Positions 17,174 through 26,957 of a stretch of DNA of 64,000 bases are shown here, in pieces (the first letter of the stretch is position 1; every line of letters starts with the position of its first letter). The notes below the pieces were generated by a model. That model saw only the letters and a list, made by a program, of their open reading frames with translations, did not search any database and was not told the origin of the DNA. The DNA comes from Sphaerospermopsis torques-reginae ITEP-024. Lineage in GTDB: Bacteria > Cyanobacteriota > Cyanobacteriia > Cyanobacteriales > Nostocaceae. The position numbers and the translations under genes were made by a program. The DNA lies in assembly GCF_019598945.1 (NCBI RefSeq), contig NZ_CP080598.1:3844001-3908000 (forward strand), read 5' to 3'.

Positions 17174-19192
17174 TTAATCTGTAAACCGAGGTGTCAGACA
17201 GTAAGGACAATCTAGCCACTCTGGTTGTAAAGTAGCATCACAGGTTTTACAGGTTAAACCACTCTTACGTTTAGCTTTTAATTCAGCTTCCAAACCTGTA
17301 TCTGTATATACTACCCGCTCTACTTCCTCCAGAGTGGTTGCACCTTGCCGCACTAAGTTAAGACTGTAAGCCAGCAAAGTTTTCATGCCTTCTTCGATGG
17401 CTACTTCCTTGATCCGTTCTGTAGGTGCTTCTTGGTTAATCAGAGTTTGCAGGTTTTCCGTAATCCGCATCACTTCATAAACACCACAACGCCCCTTGTA
17501 ACCAATACCATTACACTTGGGACAAACCTTGATTTTGCCGTTATTTTCGGCTATTACTTCCGGTGGTATGGTATTGGCTTTGTAGAAGGTGACAGCACCT
17601 TCTTGGGAAGCTGATAAACCATAACGAGCTAGTTCTTCAGGTGTGGGAGTATAGGGAATTCTGCACTCTGAACAAACACGGCGCATCAAACGTTGTGCCA
17701 ATACACCGATCAGAGAACTGGAAACCATGAAAGGTTCAATGCCCATTTCACCCAAACGAGCGATCGCCCCTGGAGCATCATTAGTATGTAAAGTGGTTAA
17801 TACCAAGTGACCAGTTAGCGCCGCTTCAATCGCTGTTTTCGCTGTTTCCTTATCTCGTGTTTCACCCACCAGTAACACATCAGGATCTTGTCGCAAAAAC
17901 GCCCGTAGTGTAGTAGCAAAATCTAGCCCTTTTTGTCGAATTACCTGTACTTGAGTCAGCCCTGGTAAACTGTATTCAACCGGGTCTTCTACGGTACTAA
18001 TATTAATACCCGGATCATTGATTTCTGCTAGTGCAGAATACAACGAAGTAGTTTTACCAGAACCAGTAGGACCAGTCACCAGAATCAAACCAAAGGGCTT
18101 GCTAACCATATCCTGGACTATATGCAAAGTCTCTGGATCAGTAATTAACTTATCTAACCCCAGTTGGGTAGATGAGTTATCCAAAATCCGCAAACAGATT
18201 TTTTCACCATAACGACTGGGTAAGGTATTTACCCGAAAGTCTACTTTTCTACCATTAAAAACCCTGCTGATACGTCCATCTTGAGGTAAACGCCTTTCAG
18301 CAATATCTAAATTAGAGATAATTTTAAATCGAGCAGTCACCGCCGGCACAATGTGCTTGGGCATCGGTCGGATAGCATCAGACTCACGCAATACCCCATC
18401 TTTCCGGTAGCGAACTCGCAAGAATTCTTCTTGGGGTTCAATATGAATATCAGAAACAGCATCTCGCAAGGCGACAAAAAGAATTTTATTGACAAGATTG
18501 ATAATAGGCGCATCATCAGCATCCTTCATGGCTGCTGTCAGATCTACCTCTGAATCTTCTACAGTTTCCTGAACCATATCTTGAGTCAGACTTTCTAGAT
18601 CCGAACTAATGTCTGTCAATTTTGCTTGCTGCATTTTTTCTTGGCGAGCCGCAAACTCATCCAAGTATTGGTTAATCAGCTGCTGGTAATCTTCCTGGGT
18701 AATAACTATCCGCTGTAGAGACAAGTTTTGCGATCGCAAGATGCGGTTGAGTTCATCACAAGCCTCTAGATTCTCTGGATTAACCATTGCCACCAAAACA
18801 TAAGGAGGATTTTGGTCTTCCCGTTTCGACAGTGGTACTAAACGATGACGACGACAGACATCTACTGGTATTAACTCTTCAATCAATTTTCCCACGCTCA
18901 TGTTGCCAATTTGATTGACTTCTGGATCGAGGGATTCAACACCGTAGAGTATTTTTAGTTCAAATAAATGCTGTTTCTTGTACTCCCTAAGAAACTCAGG
19001 TGCTAGTTGTTGCCCAGTGATAGACTCTAATACATCTGTCAGCATTTTGCCAGATTTGCGGCTTTCAGCCAGAGCCTGTCTCATCTGTTCACTGTTGACA
19101 TAGCCAGCTTGTACTAGCTTGTTGCCGAAAGGCGAAAACTCTGTTCTGGTGGTAAGAGCGGTACTGCGCCGTTGTGGTGATGAGTAAGTCAT
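17174..19192 (-). CDS. pilB: Type IV pilus extension ATPase PilB
   Basis: The 672-residue protein has an N-terminal MshEN/GspE-N region (about 25-165). The C-terminal ATPase has Walker A GPTGSGKTTS, the Asp box STVEDPVEYSLPGLTQVQV, Walker B DPDVLLVGETRDKETA and the His box GHLVLTTLHTNDAPGA. A tetracysteine zinc site follows (CSECRIPY, then CPKCNGIGYKGRCG). An extra C-terminal CxxC pair (LTCKTCDATL, then WLDCPYC) is a cyanobacterial trait. I chose the ATG at 19192 over the TTG two codons upstream. It drives pilus extension for motility and natural competence. Confidence 0.95.
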   Translation of the reverse strand: MTYSSPQRRSTALTTRTEFSPFGNKLVQAGYVNSEQMRQALAESRKSGKMLTDVLESITGQQLAPEFLREYKKQHLFELKILYGVESLDPEVNQIGNMSVGKLIEELIPVDVCRRHRLVPLSKREDQNPPYVLVAMVNPENLEACDELNRILRSQNLSLQRIVITQEDYQQLINQYLDEFAARQEKMQQAKLTDISSDLESLTQDMVQETVEDSEVDLTAAMKDADDAPIINLVNKILFVALRDAVSDIHIEPQEEFLRVRYRKDGVLRESDAIRPMPKHIVPAVTARFKIISNLDIAERRLPQDGRISRVFNGRKVDFRVNTLPSRYGEKICLRILDNSSTQLGLDKLITDPETLHIVQDMVSKPFGLILVTGPTGSGKTTSLYSALAEINDPGINISTVEDPVEYSLPGLTQVQVIRQKGLDFATTLRAFLRQDPDVLLVGETRDKETAKTAIEAALTGHLVLTTLHTNDAPGAIARLGEMGIEPFMVSSSLIGVLAQRLMRRVCSECRIPYTPTPEELARYGLSASQEGAVTFYKANTIPPEVIAENNGKIKVCPKCNGIGYKGRCGVYEVMRITENLQTLINQEAPTERIKEVAIEEGMKTLLAYSLNLVRQGATTLEEVERVVYTDTGLEAELKAKRKSGLTCKTCDATLQPEWLDCPYCLTPRFTD

Positions 19193-19312
19193 AAGCAATG
19201 AGTTGGGGAAACCTCTTGTTCCAGTATTCCCACACTGTAGTCAATAATTCTCATAGTGAGTGTATTAAATTTCAGTTTAAACATTTTTCTTCTTAAAAAT
19301 TTTTATTTCTAG

Positions 19313-19374
19313 GGAACAGGGAACAGGGAACAGGGAACAGGGAACAGGGAACAGGGAACAGGGAACAGGGAACA
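19313..19374. repeat. GGGAACA heptanucleotide array
   Basis: About nine tandem GGGAACA units in the gap between pilB and grpE. The remaining gap (19193-19599) is A/T-rich with one TAGCACTC at about 19391 and no second half-site. Confidence 0.9.
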
Positions 19375-19599
19375 GTTGATGAATTTTGCCTAGCACTCCG
19401 CACCTGCCAAAAAATCAGAGAATCATCCAGTCAATATGTTCACCATTTGCCAAAATAATAAAATGGTGACATTGACTCCCTGTGTTCAATTTCATGAATA
19501 ATGTTTAAATTGTACAGTTTAAATGTTTCACACAGATTGAATCACAAATCTACAATTGCTTCCAGCAAAGCCTTCAAAAGCATCTGGGATGAGTAGATC

Positions 19600-20346
19600 A
19601 TGATGGATGAAAATAAACAAGTAAACAATACAAGCCAGCAATTGGGCGAACCAATAGAGGTAAACCAAGCAATGAACAGCGACTCACCAGCCGAAATTAA
19701 CTCTCATGAATCTGGCAGCGATGTGACTGAGCAAACCCCAGAGCAAACCAATGTATCGGGAGAACCTGCTTTCACAGAAGAAAATGGTGTCGCTGCGGCA
19801 GAAACAACAGAAGTAGATACTGCGGCTTTAACACAATTGACTCAACAAATTGAGTTTTTGAGAATGCAAGTTGAAGAACGTAGCACTCAATATATGCGAA
19901 TCGCCGCAGATTTTGAGAATTACCGCAAACGCGTCTCTAAAGAAAAAGAAGAGATGGAAACACAGGTGAAGAGAAACACAATTATGGAATTGTTACCTGT
20001 AGTTGATAACTTTGAGCGGGCGCGGGCGCACCTTAAACCACAAAATGATGGCGAGATGACAATTCACAAAAGTTATCAAGGAGTGTATAAACAATTAGTG
20101 GATTGTCTGAAAAGATTAGGTGTGTCACCAATGCGTCCTGAAGGTCAAGAATTTGATCCTAACCTGCATGAAGCCGTGATGCGAGAACCAACCAATGAAC
20201 ATCCCGAAGGAACAGTTTTAGAAGAATTAGTACGCGGATATTTTTTGGGCGATCGCGTGCTGCGCCATGCAATGGTGAAAGTTGCTGCTCCCCAGGAAGA
20301 TACACCTACAGAACAGGAAGATGAGTCTACTCAGGAAAACAGTTAA
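19600..20346 (+). CDS. grpE: GrpE nucleotide-exchange factor
   Basis: The 248 residues comprise an acidic, low-complexity N-terminal tail (1-75), a long coiled-coil helix (about 80-145, [20 protein letters not shown] then [16 protein letters not shown]) and the C-terminal beta domain ([22 protein letters not shown]), the GrpE signature. It swaps ADP for ATP on DnaK. It is the first gene of the grpE-dnaK-dnaJ cluster. The start ATG is at 19600; a second ATG follows at once (MM) and either may be used. Confidence 0.95.
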   Translation: MMDENKQVNNTSQQLGEPIEVNQAMNSDSPAEINSHESGSDVTEQTPEQTNVSGEPAFTEENGVAAAETTEVDTAALTQLTQQIEFLRMQVEERSTQYMRIAADFENYRKRVSKEKEEMETQVKRNTIMELLPVVDNFERARAHLKPQNDGEMTIHKSYQGVYKQLVDCLKRLGVSPMRPEGQEFDPNLHEAVMREPTNEHPEGTVLEELVRGYFLGDRVLRHAMVKVAAPQEDTPTEQEDESTQENS

Positions 20347-20644
20347 GCTGTATTCACTCGTCCTACTGACTGAAAAATTCTAAATTCTGCGGTAGAAATT
20401 ACTTTTCTCACACAGGATAGGGCTGTTGACTCTTGACTGAAGTTAATCAGCCCTTCCGCAAGCGGGTTTAATCCAAGACTAGGCGTTATTATTAGTAGCA
20501 GATATATGCTATAGCTTTATGTAATTCCACTTTTGACAACAAGATTTATTCAAACCTTAACTTAAACCTCTAGCCCCTGAGCTAAAAACTATAAGTCCGT
20601 ACAAAATTACTACAATAATAGCACTCACTAAAAATACTGACAGT

Positions 20645-22492
20645 ATGGGAAAAGTTATTGGAATCGACTTAGGCACTACTAACAGTTGCGTGGCTGTTGT
20701 GGAAGGTGGTCAACCGATAGTGATTGCCAATTCCGAAGGGGGACGCACTACTCCTAGTATTGTCGGATTTGGCAAAAGTGACGATCTTCTGGTTGGTGAA
20801 CTAGCCAAACGGCAATCTATTACTAATGCAGAAAACACAGTCTACAGTATCAAAAGATTTATCGGTCGTCGTTGGGACGATACTGAATCAGAACGCGCTC
20901 GTGTAACCTATAACTGTGTTAAAGGTCGAGACGATACTGTTGATGTACAAATTCGCGGACGCAATTACACACCCCAAGAAATCTCTGCCATGATCCTGCA
21001 AAAACTCAAACAAGAGGCGGAAAACTTTTTGAGTGAAGAAGTGACTCAGGCAGTGATTACCGTACCAGCATATTTCACTGATGCCCAAAGACAAGCAACT
21101 AAAGATGCTGGAACAATTGCTGGCTTGGAAGTGATGCGGATCATCAATGAACCAACCGCTGCTGCTTTAGCTTTCGGTTTAGACAAGCAGGCCCAAGAAC
21201 AATTAATTTTAGTATTCGACTTGGGAGGGGGAACTTTTGATGTCTCTATCCTGCAACTAGGAGATGGCGTTTTTGAAGTTAAAGCCACTGGTGGTAATAA
21301 TCAATTGGGAGGCGATGATTTTGACAATTGTATTGTCCTCTGGATGCTAGAAAAATTCCAGCAACAAGAGAATATTGATATTTCCCAAGATAAAATGGCA
21401 CTGCAACGCCTGCGGGAAGCTGCGGAAAAGGCAAAAATTGAACTTTCCAGTATGCTCAATACTTCCATTAATTTGCCGTTTATTACCGCTGATGATACAG
21501 GTCCCAAGCATCTGGAAATGGAACTGAGCCGTGCTAAATTTGAAGAACTCACAGCCCACTTAATTGAAGCTACCATTGAGCCAATGATTCAGGCACTTAA
21601 AGATGCTGATCTCAAACCTGAAGATATTGATCGGATTATTTTGGTTGGTGGTTCTACCCGCATTCCCGCTGTACAGAATGCTGTGATTAAATTTTATAAT
21701 GGCAAAACCCCTGATCGCTCTGTCAACCCTGATGAAGCGGTGGCACTGGGAGCGGCAGTTCAAGCTGGTGTGTTGGGTGGAGAAGTTGATACACTCCTGC
21801 TTTTAGATGTGACTCCTCTGTCTTTGGGGCTGGAAACTCTAGGGGAAGTATTCACTAAAATTATTGAACGGAATACGACCATTCCCACTAGCAAATCCCA
21901 AGTCTTTTCTACCGCAGTGGATGGTCAAAATTCTGTGGAAATTCACGTTCTCCAAGGGGAAAGGGCTTTGGCAAAAGATAATAAGTCCCTGGGCAAGTTT
22001 CTCTTGGCTGGGATTCCCCCTGCTCCCCGTGGTGTACCTCAAATAGAAGTGTCTTTTGATATTGATGTCAACGGTATCCTCAAAGTTTCTGCTCAAGATA
22101 AGGGTACTGGTCGAGAGCAGAGTATTCGGATCACCAATACAGGTGGTTTAAGTCAAGTTGAAGTGGAACGGATGCGAAAAAAAGCAGAATTATATGCTGA
22201 AGAAGACAAAAAACGTAGAGAATTGATTGAACTGAAAAACCAAGGTGATAACTTGTTATTCAGTTACAAATCTACGTTAAAAAATAATGGAGAGTTCATT
22301 CGTGAAGAAATTAAAGCACTGGCAGATGAGAAATTAGCTAAACTGCAAGAGGCTATGAGTGACCCCCATATCTCCCCATCTACTTTTCAGCCAATATTAG
22401 AGGACTTCCAACAAACTCTATTTGCTATCGGTGCAGATGTTTACAAACGAGGTAATAGCCCAGTTAACAGCCCACAGGAACAGGCACAATAA
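20645..22492 (+). CDS. dnaK: Chaperone DnaK (Hsp70), C-terminal tail cut by an in-frame stop
   Basis: The 615 residues include the ATPase domain with [33 protein letters not shown] and [20 protein letters not shown], the [11 protein letters not shown] block, and the substrate domain with the linker [15 protein letters not shown]. The reading frame ends at TAA 22490 in a Gln-rich stretch (SPQEQAQ). The same frame continues for 49 codons to 22639 and ends ADYEAID, an acidic tail typical of this DnaK class. The chaperone core is complete, so the protein should fold and bind clients, but it lacks the tail that interacts with partners. The 300-base upstream gap probably carries its own promoter. 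Confidence 0.93.
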   Translation: MGKVIGIDLGTTNSCVAVVEGGQPIVIANSEGGRTTPSIVGFGKSDDLLVGELAKRQSITNAENTVYSIKRFIGRRWDDTESERARVTYNCVKGRDDTVDVQIRGRNYTPQEISAMILQKLKQEAENFLSEEVTQAVITVPAYFTDAQRQATKDAGTIAGLEVMRIINEPTAAALAFGLDKQAQEQLILVFDLGGGTFDVSILQLGDGVFEVKATGGNNQLGGDDFDNCIVLWMLEKFQQQENIDISQDKMALQRLREAAEKAKIELSSMLNTSINLPFITADDTGPKHLEMELSRAKFEELTAHLIEATIEPMIQALKDADLKPEDIDRIILVGGSTRIPAVQNAVIKFYNGKTPDRSVNPDEAVALGAAVQAGVLGGEVDTLLLLDVTPLSLGLETLGEVFTKIIERNTTIPTSKSQVFSTAVDGQNSVEIHVLQGERALAKDNKSLGKFLLAGIPPAPRGVPQIEVSFDIDVNGILKVSAQDKGTGREQSIRITNTGGLSQVEVERMRKKAELYAEEDKKRRELIELKNQGDNLLFSYKSTLKNNGEFIREEIKALADEKLAKLQEAMSDPHISPSTFQPILEDFQQTLFAIGADVYKRGNSPVNSPQEQAQ

Positions 22493-22642
22493 CAGGTACA
22501 GGAACAGGAAGAGGAAGGCCTGGCTGATATTTCCTTGACTTTGGTAGAAGAAAGTTCTACCGCAGAAACTTCAATACCACAATTCAATTTTGATTTTGAT
22601 GAGGATAATACTGCTGCGGCTGATTATGAAGCTATAGATTAG
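22493..22642 (+). pseudogene. Detached acidic C-terminal tail of DnaK, in frame after the stop
   Basis: Directly after the TAA, the dnaK frame stays open for 49 codons (ending at TAG 22640). It encodes a Gln/Glu linker, then IPQFNFDFDEDNTAADYEAI plus a final Asp. Acidic tails ending in ADYEA-type sequence are usual for cyanobacterial DnaK of this cluster. One base change (CAA to TAA) explains the break. Translation would need readthrough. Confidence 0.7.
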
Positions 22643-23162
22643 GTAATGGGTAATGGGTAATGGGTAATGGGTAATGGGTAATTGGTAATTGGTGAATCAA
22701 TTTTGGATTTTGGATTTTGGATTTTGGATTGTATTTCATGAATCCAATCTAAAATCTAAAATCTAAAATCTAAAATTCTCCTGACTCCTGACTCCTGCTA
22801 GGTGTGAAGTAGATGCTCTCATATCAAATATGCAACTAAAAGTATATGGTGGATTTCCACACCATAAGGTACGGCTAGTCCCTCTATTTGATAGGCGTAG
22901 TTTTGTCGATCTAAGTAGCACAATTGTAAAAGAGATAGGTTGAGTCCGTCTCAAATTGATGCAACGAAAATTCACAGATAATTTCTTTGCTTTTGTCGTT
23001 GACGGCAAAAAAAGTATCTGTTAAACAAGATTGGCTGGTAATTTTTGTCAAAGGTAAAAGGTAAAATAAATTTATAAACAAAAATTAAGTGTTGTCTCTA
23101 TTCCTTTACCTTAGTCTTTTAGGTACTTCTGCTTTCTTACTTCTAACTTTTACCCTTGCTCT
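22643..23162. other. Intergenic region with tandem repeats, no convincing gene
   Basis: From 22645 come GGTAATG/GGTAATT units and TTTTGGA units, then a foldback of ATCTAAAATCTAAAA against TTTTGGATTTTGG. From 22830 there is a 37-codon open stretch (MQLKVYGGFPHHK...STIVKEIG) that ends in TGA and could be a worn gene piece, but I cannot identify it. Confidence 0.5.
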
Positions 23163-24290
23163 ATGGCCCGCGACTATTATGAAATTCTAGGTGTCTCTCG
23201 TGATGCCGACAAAGAAGAAATTAAACAGGCTTATCGCCGCCAAGCCCGGAAGTATCACCCTGATGTGAACAAAGAACCGGGTGCGGAAGAACGATTCAAG
23301 GAAATAAACCGCGCTTATGAAGTGCTGTCTGAGCCAGAAACCCGCGAGCGTTACAACCGTTTTGGTGAAGCTGGCGTTTCTGGTGCTGCTAGTGCTGGCT
23401 TCCAAGATATGGGAGATATGGGCGGTTTTGCCGATATCTTTGAAAGCATTTTCAGTGGTTTTGCTGGCGGTATGGGTGGACCTACACAGCAAAGACGGCG
23501 TAGCGGTCCTGTACGGGGTGATGATTTACGTCTAGACCTGAAGTTAGATTTTCGGGAAGCGGTATTTGGTGGTGAAAAGGAAATCCGCATTTCTCATCTA
23601 GAAACTTGTGAAGTTTGTAGTGGTTCTGGTGCTAAACCAGGAACTCGTCCCCGGACTTGCTCAACCTGTAGCGGTTCTGGTCAGGTGCGCCGTGTGACTA
23701 GAACTCCTTTTGGCAGCTTTACCCAAGTTTCTACTTGTCCTACCTGTAATGGTACTGGGTCGGTAGTGGAAGATAAGTGTGATGCTTGTGATGGTAAAGG
23801 CGCAAATCAGGTCACGAAAAAGCTAAAAATTACTATTCCTGCTGGGGTAGATAATGGTACACGCTTGCGGATCTCCCAAGAAGGTGATGCGGGTCAACGG
23901 GGTGGACCACCTGGGGATTTGTATGTTTACTTGTTTGTCAATGAGGATGAAGAATTTCAACGGGATGGTATTAATGTCCTGTCGGAAATTAAAGTTAGTT
24001 ACTTACAAGCTATTTTGGGTTGCCGGATAGAGGTGAATACTGTAGATGGTCCGGTAGAGTTAATTATTCCCGCGGGAACTCAGCCAAATACGGTGATGAG
24101 GTTGGAAAATCGTGGTGTACCTCGTTTGGGCAACCCGGTGAGTCGGGGCGACCATTTACTCACGGTATTGATTGATATTCCTACTAAGGTGGCTCCAGAG
24201 GAAAGAGAATTGCTAGAAAAACTGGCTAAACTCAAGGGAGATAAAACTGGTAAAGGTGGGGGATTTTTTGAAAATCTGTTTAAGTCATGA
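23163..24290 (+). CDS. dnaJ: Chaperone DnaJ (type I Hsp40)
   Basis: The 375-residue protein has a J domain (1-70) with YHPDV and an intact HPD motif, then a G/F-rich region (about 75-120). A zinc-binding domain follows with four CxxCxGxG repeats ([36 protein letters not shown]), and the C-terminal substrate domain ends GGGFFENLF. It delivers unfolded proteins to DnaK and stimulates its ATPase. Its stop overlaps the start of the next gene by 4 bases, so the two are co-translated. Confidence 0.96.
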   Translation: MARDYYEILGVSRDADKEEIKQAYRRQARKYHPDVNKEPGAEERFKEINRAYEVLSEPETRERYNRFGEAGVSGAASAGFQDMGDMGGFADIFESIFSGFAGGMGGPTQQRRRSGPVRGDDLRLDLKLDFREAVFGGEKEIRISHLETCEVCSGSGAKPGTRPRTCSTCSGSGQVRRVTRTPFGSFTQVSTCPTCNGTGSVVEDKCDACDGKGANQVTKKLKITIPAGVDNGTRLRISQEGDAGQRGGPPGDLYVYLFVNEDEEFQRDGINVLSEIKVSYLQAILGCRIEVNTVDGPVELIIPAGTQPNTVMRLENRGVPRLGNPVSRGDHLLTVLIDIPTKVAPEERELLEKLAKLKGDKTGKGGGFFENLFKS

Positions 24291-24544
24291 GTCTATCTTC
24301 TCTGTTAACTCCTGATGCTCAGTTGGACTTGCGTGGTACTCCTTGTCCAATTAATTTTGTACGGACTAAGTTACGTCTGGAACAAATGCCAGATGGCAGT
24401 TTGTTGGAAGTCTGGTTAGATGGGGGTGAACCCATTGAACAAGTCCCCGATAGTTTAACTATGGCTGGTTATCAGGTGGAAAAAATTACTGACTGTTCTG
24501 GCTATTTTTCTCTGTTAGTGCGTCGTCCGGTAACTGCTGCATGA
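24287..24544 (+). CDS. TusA/SirA-family sulfur-carrier protein
   Basis: The 85 residues contain the family signature [20 protein letters not shown], with Cys22 in the CP motif as the persulfide-carrying residue, and a [11 protein letters not shown] segment. TusA-like proteins pass sulfur to tRNA modification or other acceptors. The gene overlaps dnaJ (ATGA) and overlaps the rsgA remnant by 4 bases, a layout that suggests one transcript. Confidence 0.88.
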   Translation: MSLSSLLTPDAQLDLRGTPCPINFVRTKLRLEQMPDGSLLEVWLDGGEPIEQVPDSLTMAGYQVEKITDCSGYFSLLVRRPVTAA

Positions 24545-24729
24545 TGGAAGATAGTGTTTCTACTACAGGGGAGTTACTGGGTACGGTGTTAGCTGTACAG
24601 GCTAATTTTTATCGGGTGCAGTTGGAGGCAGGAAGCGCTAGGAGGCAGGAGGCAGAAGGCAGGAGCCAGGAGGCTGGAGTGCAGGAGGCAGAAGGCAGAA
24701 CGGACCGAGATTGCAAAAGCAGCGAGTAA
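24541..24729 (+). pseudogene. Detached 5' piece of rsgA, ending in repeat sequence
   Basis: Residues 1-28 (TGELLGTVLAVQANFYRVQL) are the first beta strands of the RsgA OB fold. After that the frame runs into GGAGGCAGGAGGCAGAAGGC-type repeat DNA, giving a Gln/Glu/Arg-rich string, and stops at 24727. The rest of RsgA resumes in another frame at about 24753-24780. The start overlaps the tusA-like stop (ATGATGG), so this is the original start of the gene. Confidence 0.75.
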
Positions 24730-24779
24730 GTATCTGTTTCTCCCCACGCTGAGGTCGGTCTCCCCCGCCCCCCCTCCTC

Positions 24780-25730
24780 TTGTGTACCCGCAGGACTCGC
24801 CTGAAAAAAATCGGTCAACAGGTGATGGTTGGCGATCGCGTGGTTGTTGAAGAACCAGACTGGACTGGGGGACGAGGGGCGATCGCTGATGTTTTACCCA
24901 GACAAAGTGAGTTGGATCGACCGGCGATCGCTAATGTGAATCAAATTCTTTTGGTTTTTGCGGTTGCTGATCCACCCTTAGAACCTTTCCAGTTGAGCAG
25001 GTTTTTGATTAAGGCTGAATCTACGGGTTTGGATGTAATTCTGTGTTTGAATAAGTGTGATTTGATTACGGAAGCGGAACAAGGAGAAATTAGCGATCGC
25101 CTCGAAAGTTGGGGGTATAAACCTATTTTTATTAGTGTCAAAAATCAAATTAATATTAATGAAGTTGCGAAATATTTAAACAATAAAATTACTGTGATTG
25201 CTGGTCCTTCTGGTGTGGGAAAATCCAGTGTAATTAATATGTTAATTCCTGATATTAATTTGCGTGTGGGTGAGGTTTCTGGTAAGTTAGCTCGCGGCCG
25301 TCATACTACCCGTCATGTGGAATTATTTGAACTTCCTGATGGTGGTTTGTTAGCTGATACTCCTGGTTTTAATCAACCTGATTTAAGTTGTCTTCCTGAA
25401 GATTTGATCTATTATTTCCCGGAAGCGAGAAGACGTTTAGAAGCTGGAAGTTGTCGTTTTAGTGATTGTTTACATCGAGATGAACCAGGGTGTATGGTGG
25501 GTAGTGATTGGGAACGATATGAGCATTATTTGGATTTTTTAAATGATGCGATCGCTTATCAAACTTATCTTAAAGAACAAGCTGATCCTGAGTCTACTGT
25601 TAAGGTGAAAGCTAAGGGTAAGGGTGAAAGTAAGTATGAACCTAAGTTGGAAAGTAAGAAATACCGTCGGGTTTCTCGTCGGGTTCAGGTGCAAAGTTTA
25701 CAAGATTTAGATTTAGATGGTGAGGAGTAG
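24780..25730 (+). CDS. rsgA: Ribosome small-subunit GTPase RsgA, lacking its native N-terminus
   Basis: The 316-residue frame begins at a TTG with CTRRTRLKKIGQQVMVGD, the middle of the OB fold. It then gives the circularly permuted GTPase: G4 NKCD (91-94), G1 GPSGVGKSS (142-150), G3 DTPGF. The C-terminal zinc motif includes CRFSDCLHRDEPGC. RsgA helps mature the 30S subunit. The first strands are encoded in a different frame at 24541-24625 and are split off by a repeat insertion. An open stretch upstream reaches 24753 but has no better start. The C-terminus is Lys-rich and extended. Activity is plausible but uncertain. Confidence 0.85.
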   Translation: MCTRRTRLKKIGQQVMVGDRVVVEEPDWTGGRGAIADVLPRQSELDRPAIANVNQILLVFAVADPPLEPFQLSRFLIKAESTGLDVILCLNKCDLITEAEQGEISDRLESWGYKPIFISVKNQININEVAKYLNNKITVIAGPSGVGKSSVINMLIPDINLRVGEVSGKLARGRHTTRHVELFELPDGGLLADTPGFNQPDLSCLPEDLIYYFPEARRRLEAGSCRFSDCLHRDEPGCMVGSDWERYEHYLDFLNDAIAYQTYLKEQADPESTVKVKAKGKGESKYEPKLESKKYRRVSRRVQVQSLQDLDLDGEE

Positions 25731-25879
25731 GTAAGAGGTTTTTTAGGGTTTTTCTGTTTGGTGTTTGTTTCTTTTTTTATTGAACCACGAAGAACGCAAA
25801 GGACGCGAAGGTAAGAGGTTTTTTAGGGTTTGTTAGACTTTTTTCTATCTCTCTATCCTGTCACCTGTCACCTGACTCC
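25731..25879. repeat. Dispersed repeat (GGTAAGAGGTTTTTTAGGG family) after rsgA
   Basis: The words GGTAAGAGGTTTTTTAGGGT and TTGAACCACGAAG..AAAGGACGC appear twice here (25729-25756 and 25779-25833). They appear again, in variant form, at 28292-28420 inside the mys cluster. No coding potential. Confidence 0.65.
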
Positions 25880-26902
25880 TCATTTTAATGTTTCTTTTAT
25901 TGCTATTTCTAATAACTCATCTAGAGAAATTCCTGCATTTTTGGCCATACAAGGAATGACGCTTTTAGGAGAAAATGAACAATATAAACCAGCTTCTAAA
26001 AAGTAAGGTTCTCCATTTGGATCTATGCGAAAATCAAATAAGCTATAATGGCGACATCCTAATGCTTGATGACATTTTTTTGCTGCTGCTTGCACTTTTT
26101 CTGTGATCGGATCTTTTGTATCTAAAATCCATGCTTTTATACCATCTTTCGCTGTTAAATGTAAGTTACCATCATCCCCTAATTTCAGTTTATCAGCATA
26201 GTCTCTCACGGGTTTATTTTTGGAGTCTACTAAATATTCTTCTAGGGGTAAACCTATTAATTCTCCCTCTTTTTCTATTATCCCACATCTCACTTCTCGA
26301 CCTAATTCTATATATTCTTCTACTATCACTTGTTCTGCATATTTGAATGCTTCCTTTAATGCGGTTTCGTATTCTTGAATGTCTTTTACTAAACTCACTC
26401 CTAATGAGTTATCTGAGGTTGCGGGTTTTACTACCGCTTTGGGTGCAATGGTGGGAATGTCTCCAAGACGCAAAACTTCACCGTGAGGAACTTTCACCCC
26501 TGCTGCTGCTACAATGGCTTTAGCTTTTGCTTTATTCGCTGTTATGGCCATTACTTCCGGGGTGTTACCTATGTAGGGAATTTTCAAGACATCAAATAAA
26601 GCGCGGTAATGAGTCATTCCCGGTATACAAAACATCTGGGGTATGACTACATCAATATTTTTTGTTATTACTAATGCGATCGCATCCGGTAAGGATACGG
26701 GTTGACTGTCTGCAATATCTTCAAAACTCAAGGAGTTGGGAAATTTCCAGTTACCATCCGGTGTGACATATGCAATCAGAATATCATAGTTTGGGTTATT
26801 GGCGATCGCCTGAATTGAATCTTGAGCATAAAGTCGTGATAAATTACAGAAAAAATCACTTTCTCCTGAACCTGTTAAATACAAAAGATTGAGTTTTGAC
26901 AT
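25880..26902 (-). CDS. mysD: D-Ala-D-Ala ligase-like enzyme of mycosporine-like amino acid synthesis (MysD)
   Basis: The 340-residue ATP-grasp ligase contains IPYIGNTPEVMAITANKAKA, KPATSDNSLGVSLVKD (nucleotide loop), VEEYIELGREVRCGII and the metal site in FDFRIDPNGEPYFLEAGLYC. In MAA pathways MysD joins a second amino acid (for example Ser, Thr or Gly) to mycosporine-glycine, giving shinorine, porphyra-334 or mycosporine-2-glycine. It replaces the NRPS-like enzyme used in Anabaena variabilis. It lies last in the mysA-B-C-D order, 55 bases after mysC, on the same strand. The amino acid used cannot be read from the sequence. Confidence 0.88.
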   Translation of the reverse strand: MSKLNLLYLTGSGESDFFCNLSRLYAQDSIQAIANNPNYDILIAYVTPDGNWKFPNSLSFEDIADSQPVSLPDAIALVITKNIDVVIPQMFCIPGMTHYRALFDVLKIPYIGNTPEVMAITANKAKAKAIVAAAGVKVPHGEVLRLGDIPTIAPKAVVKPATSDNSLGVSLVKDIQEYETALKEAFKYAEQVIVEEYIELGREVRCGIIEKEGELIGLPLEEYLVDSKNKPVRDYADKLKLGDDGNLHLTAKDGIKAWILDTKDPITEKVQAAAKKCHQALGCRHYSLFDFRIDPNGEPYFLEAGLYCSFSPKSVIPCMAKNAGISLDELLEIAIKETLK

Positions 26903-26957
26903 ATTTTTTGAGAAGTTCTAAATTTCCGAAGTTTTCAAATTACGAATTACGAATTAT

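Noticed and set aside
20610-20644. TAGCACTC half-sites before grpE (about 19391) and dnaK (about 20618), considered as CIRCE/HrcA operators
   Set aside because: The inverted second half GAGTGCTA at 9-base spacing is missing in both places.
22763-23008. 81-codon minus-strand open frame between dnaK and dnaJ
   Set aside because: Part of it is repeat DNA and the residue pattern looks random; no ribosome-binding site is seen.
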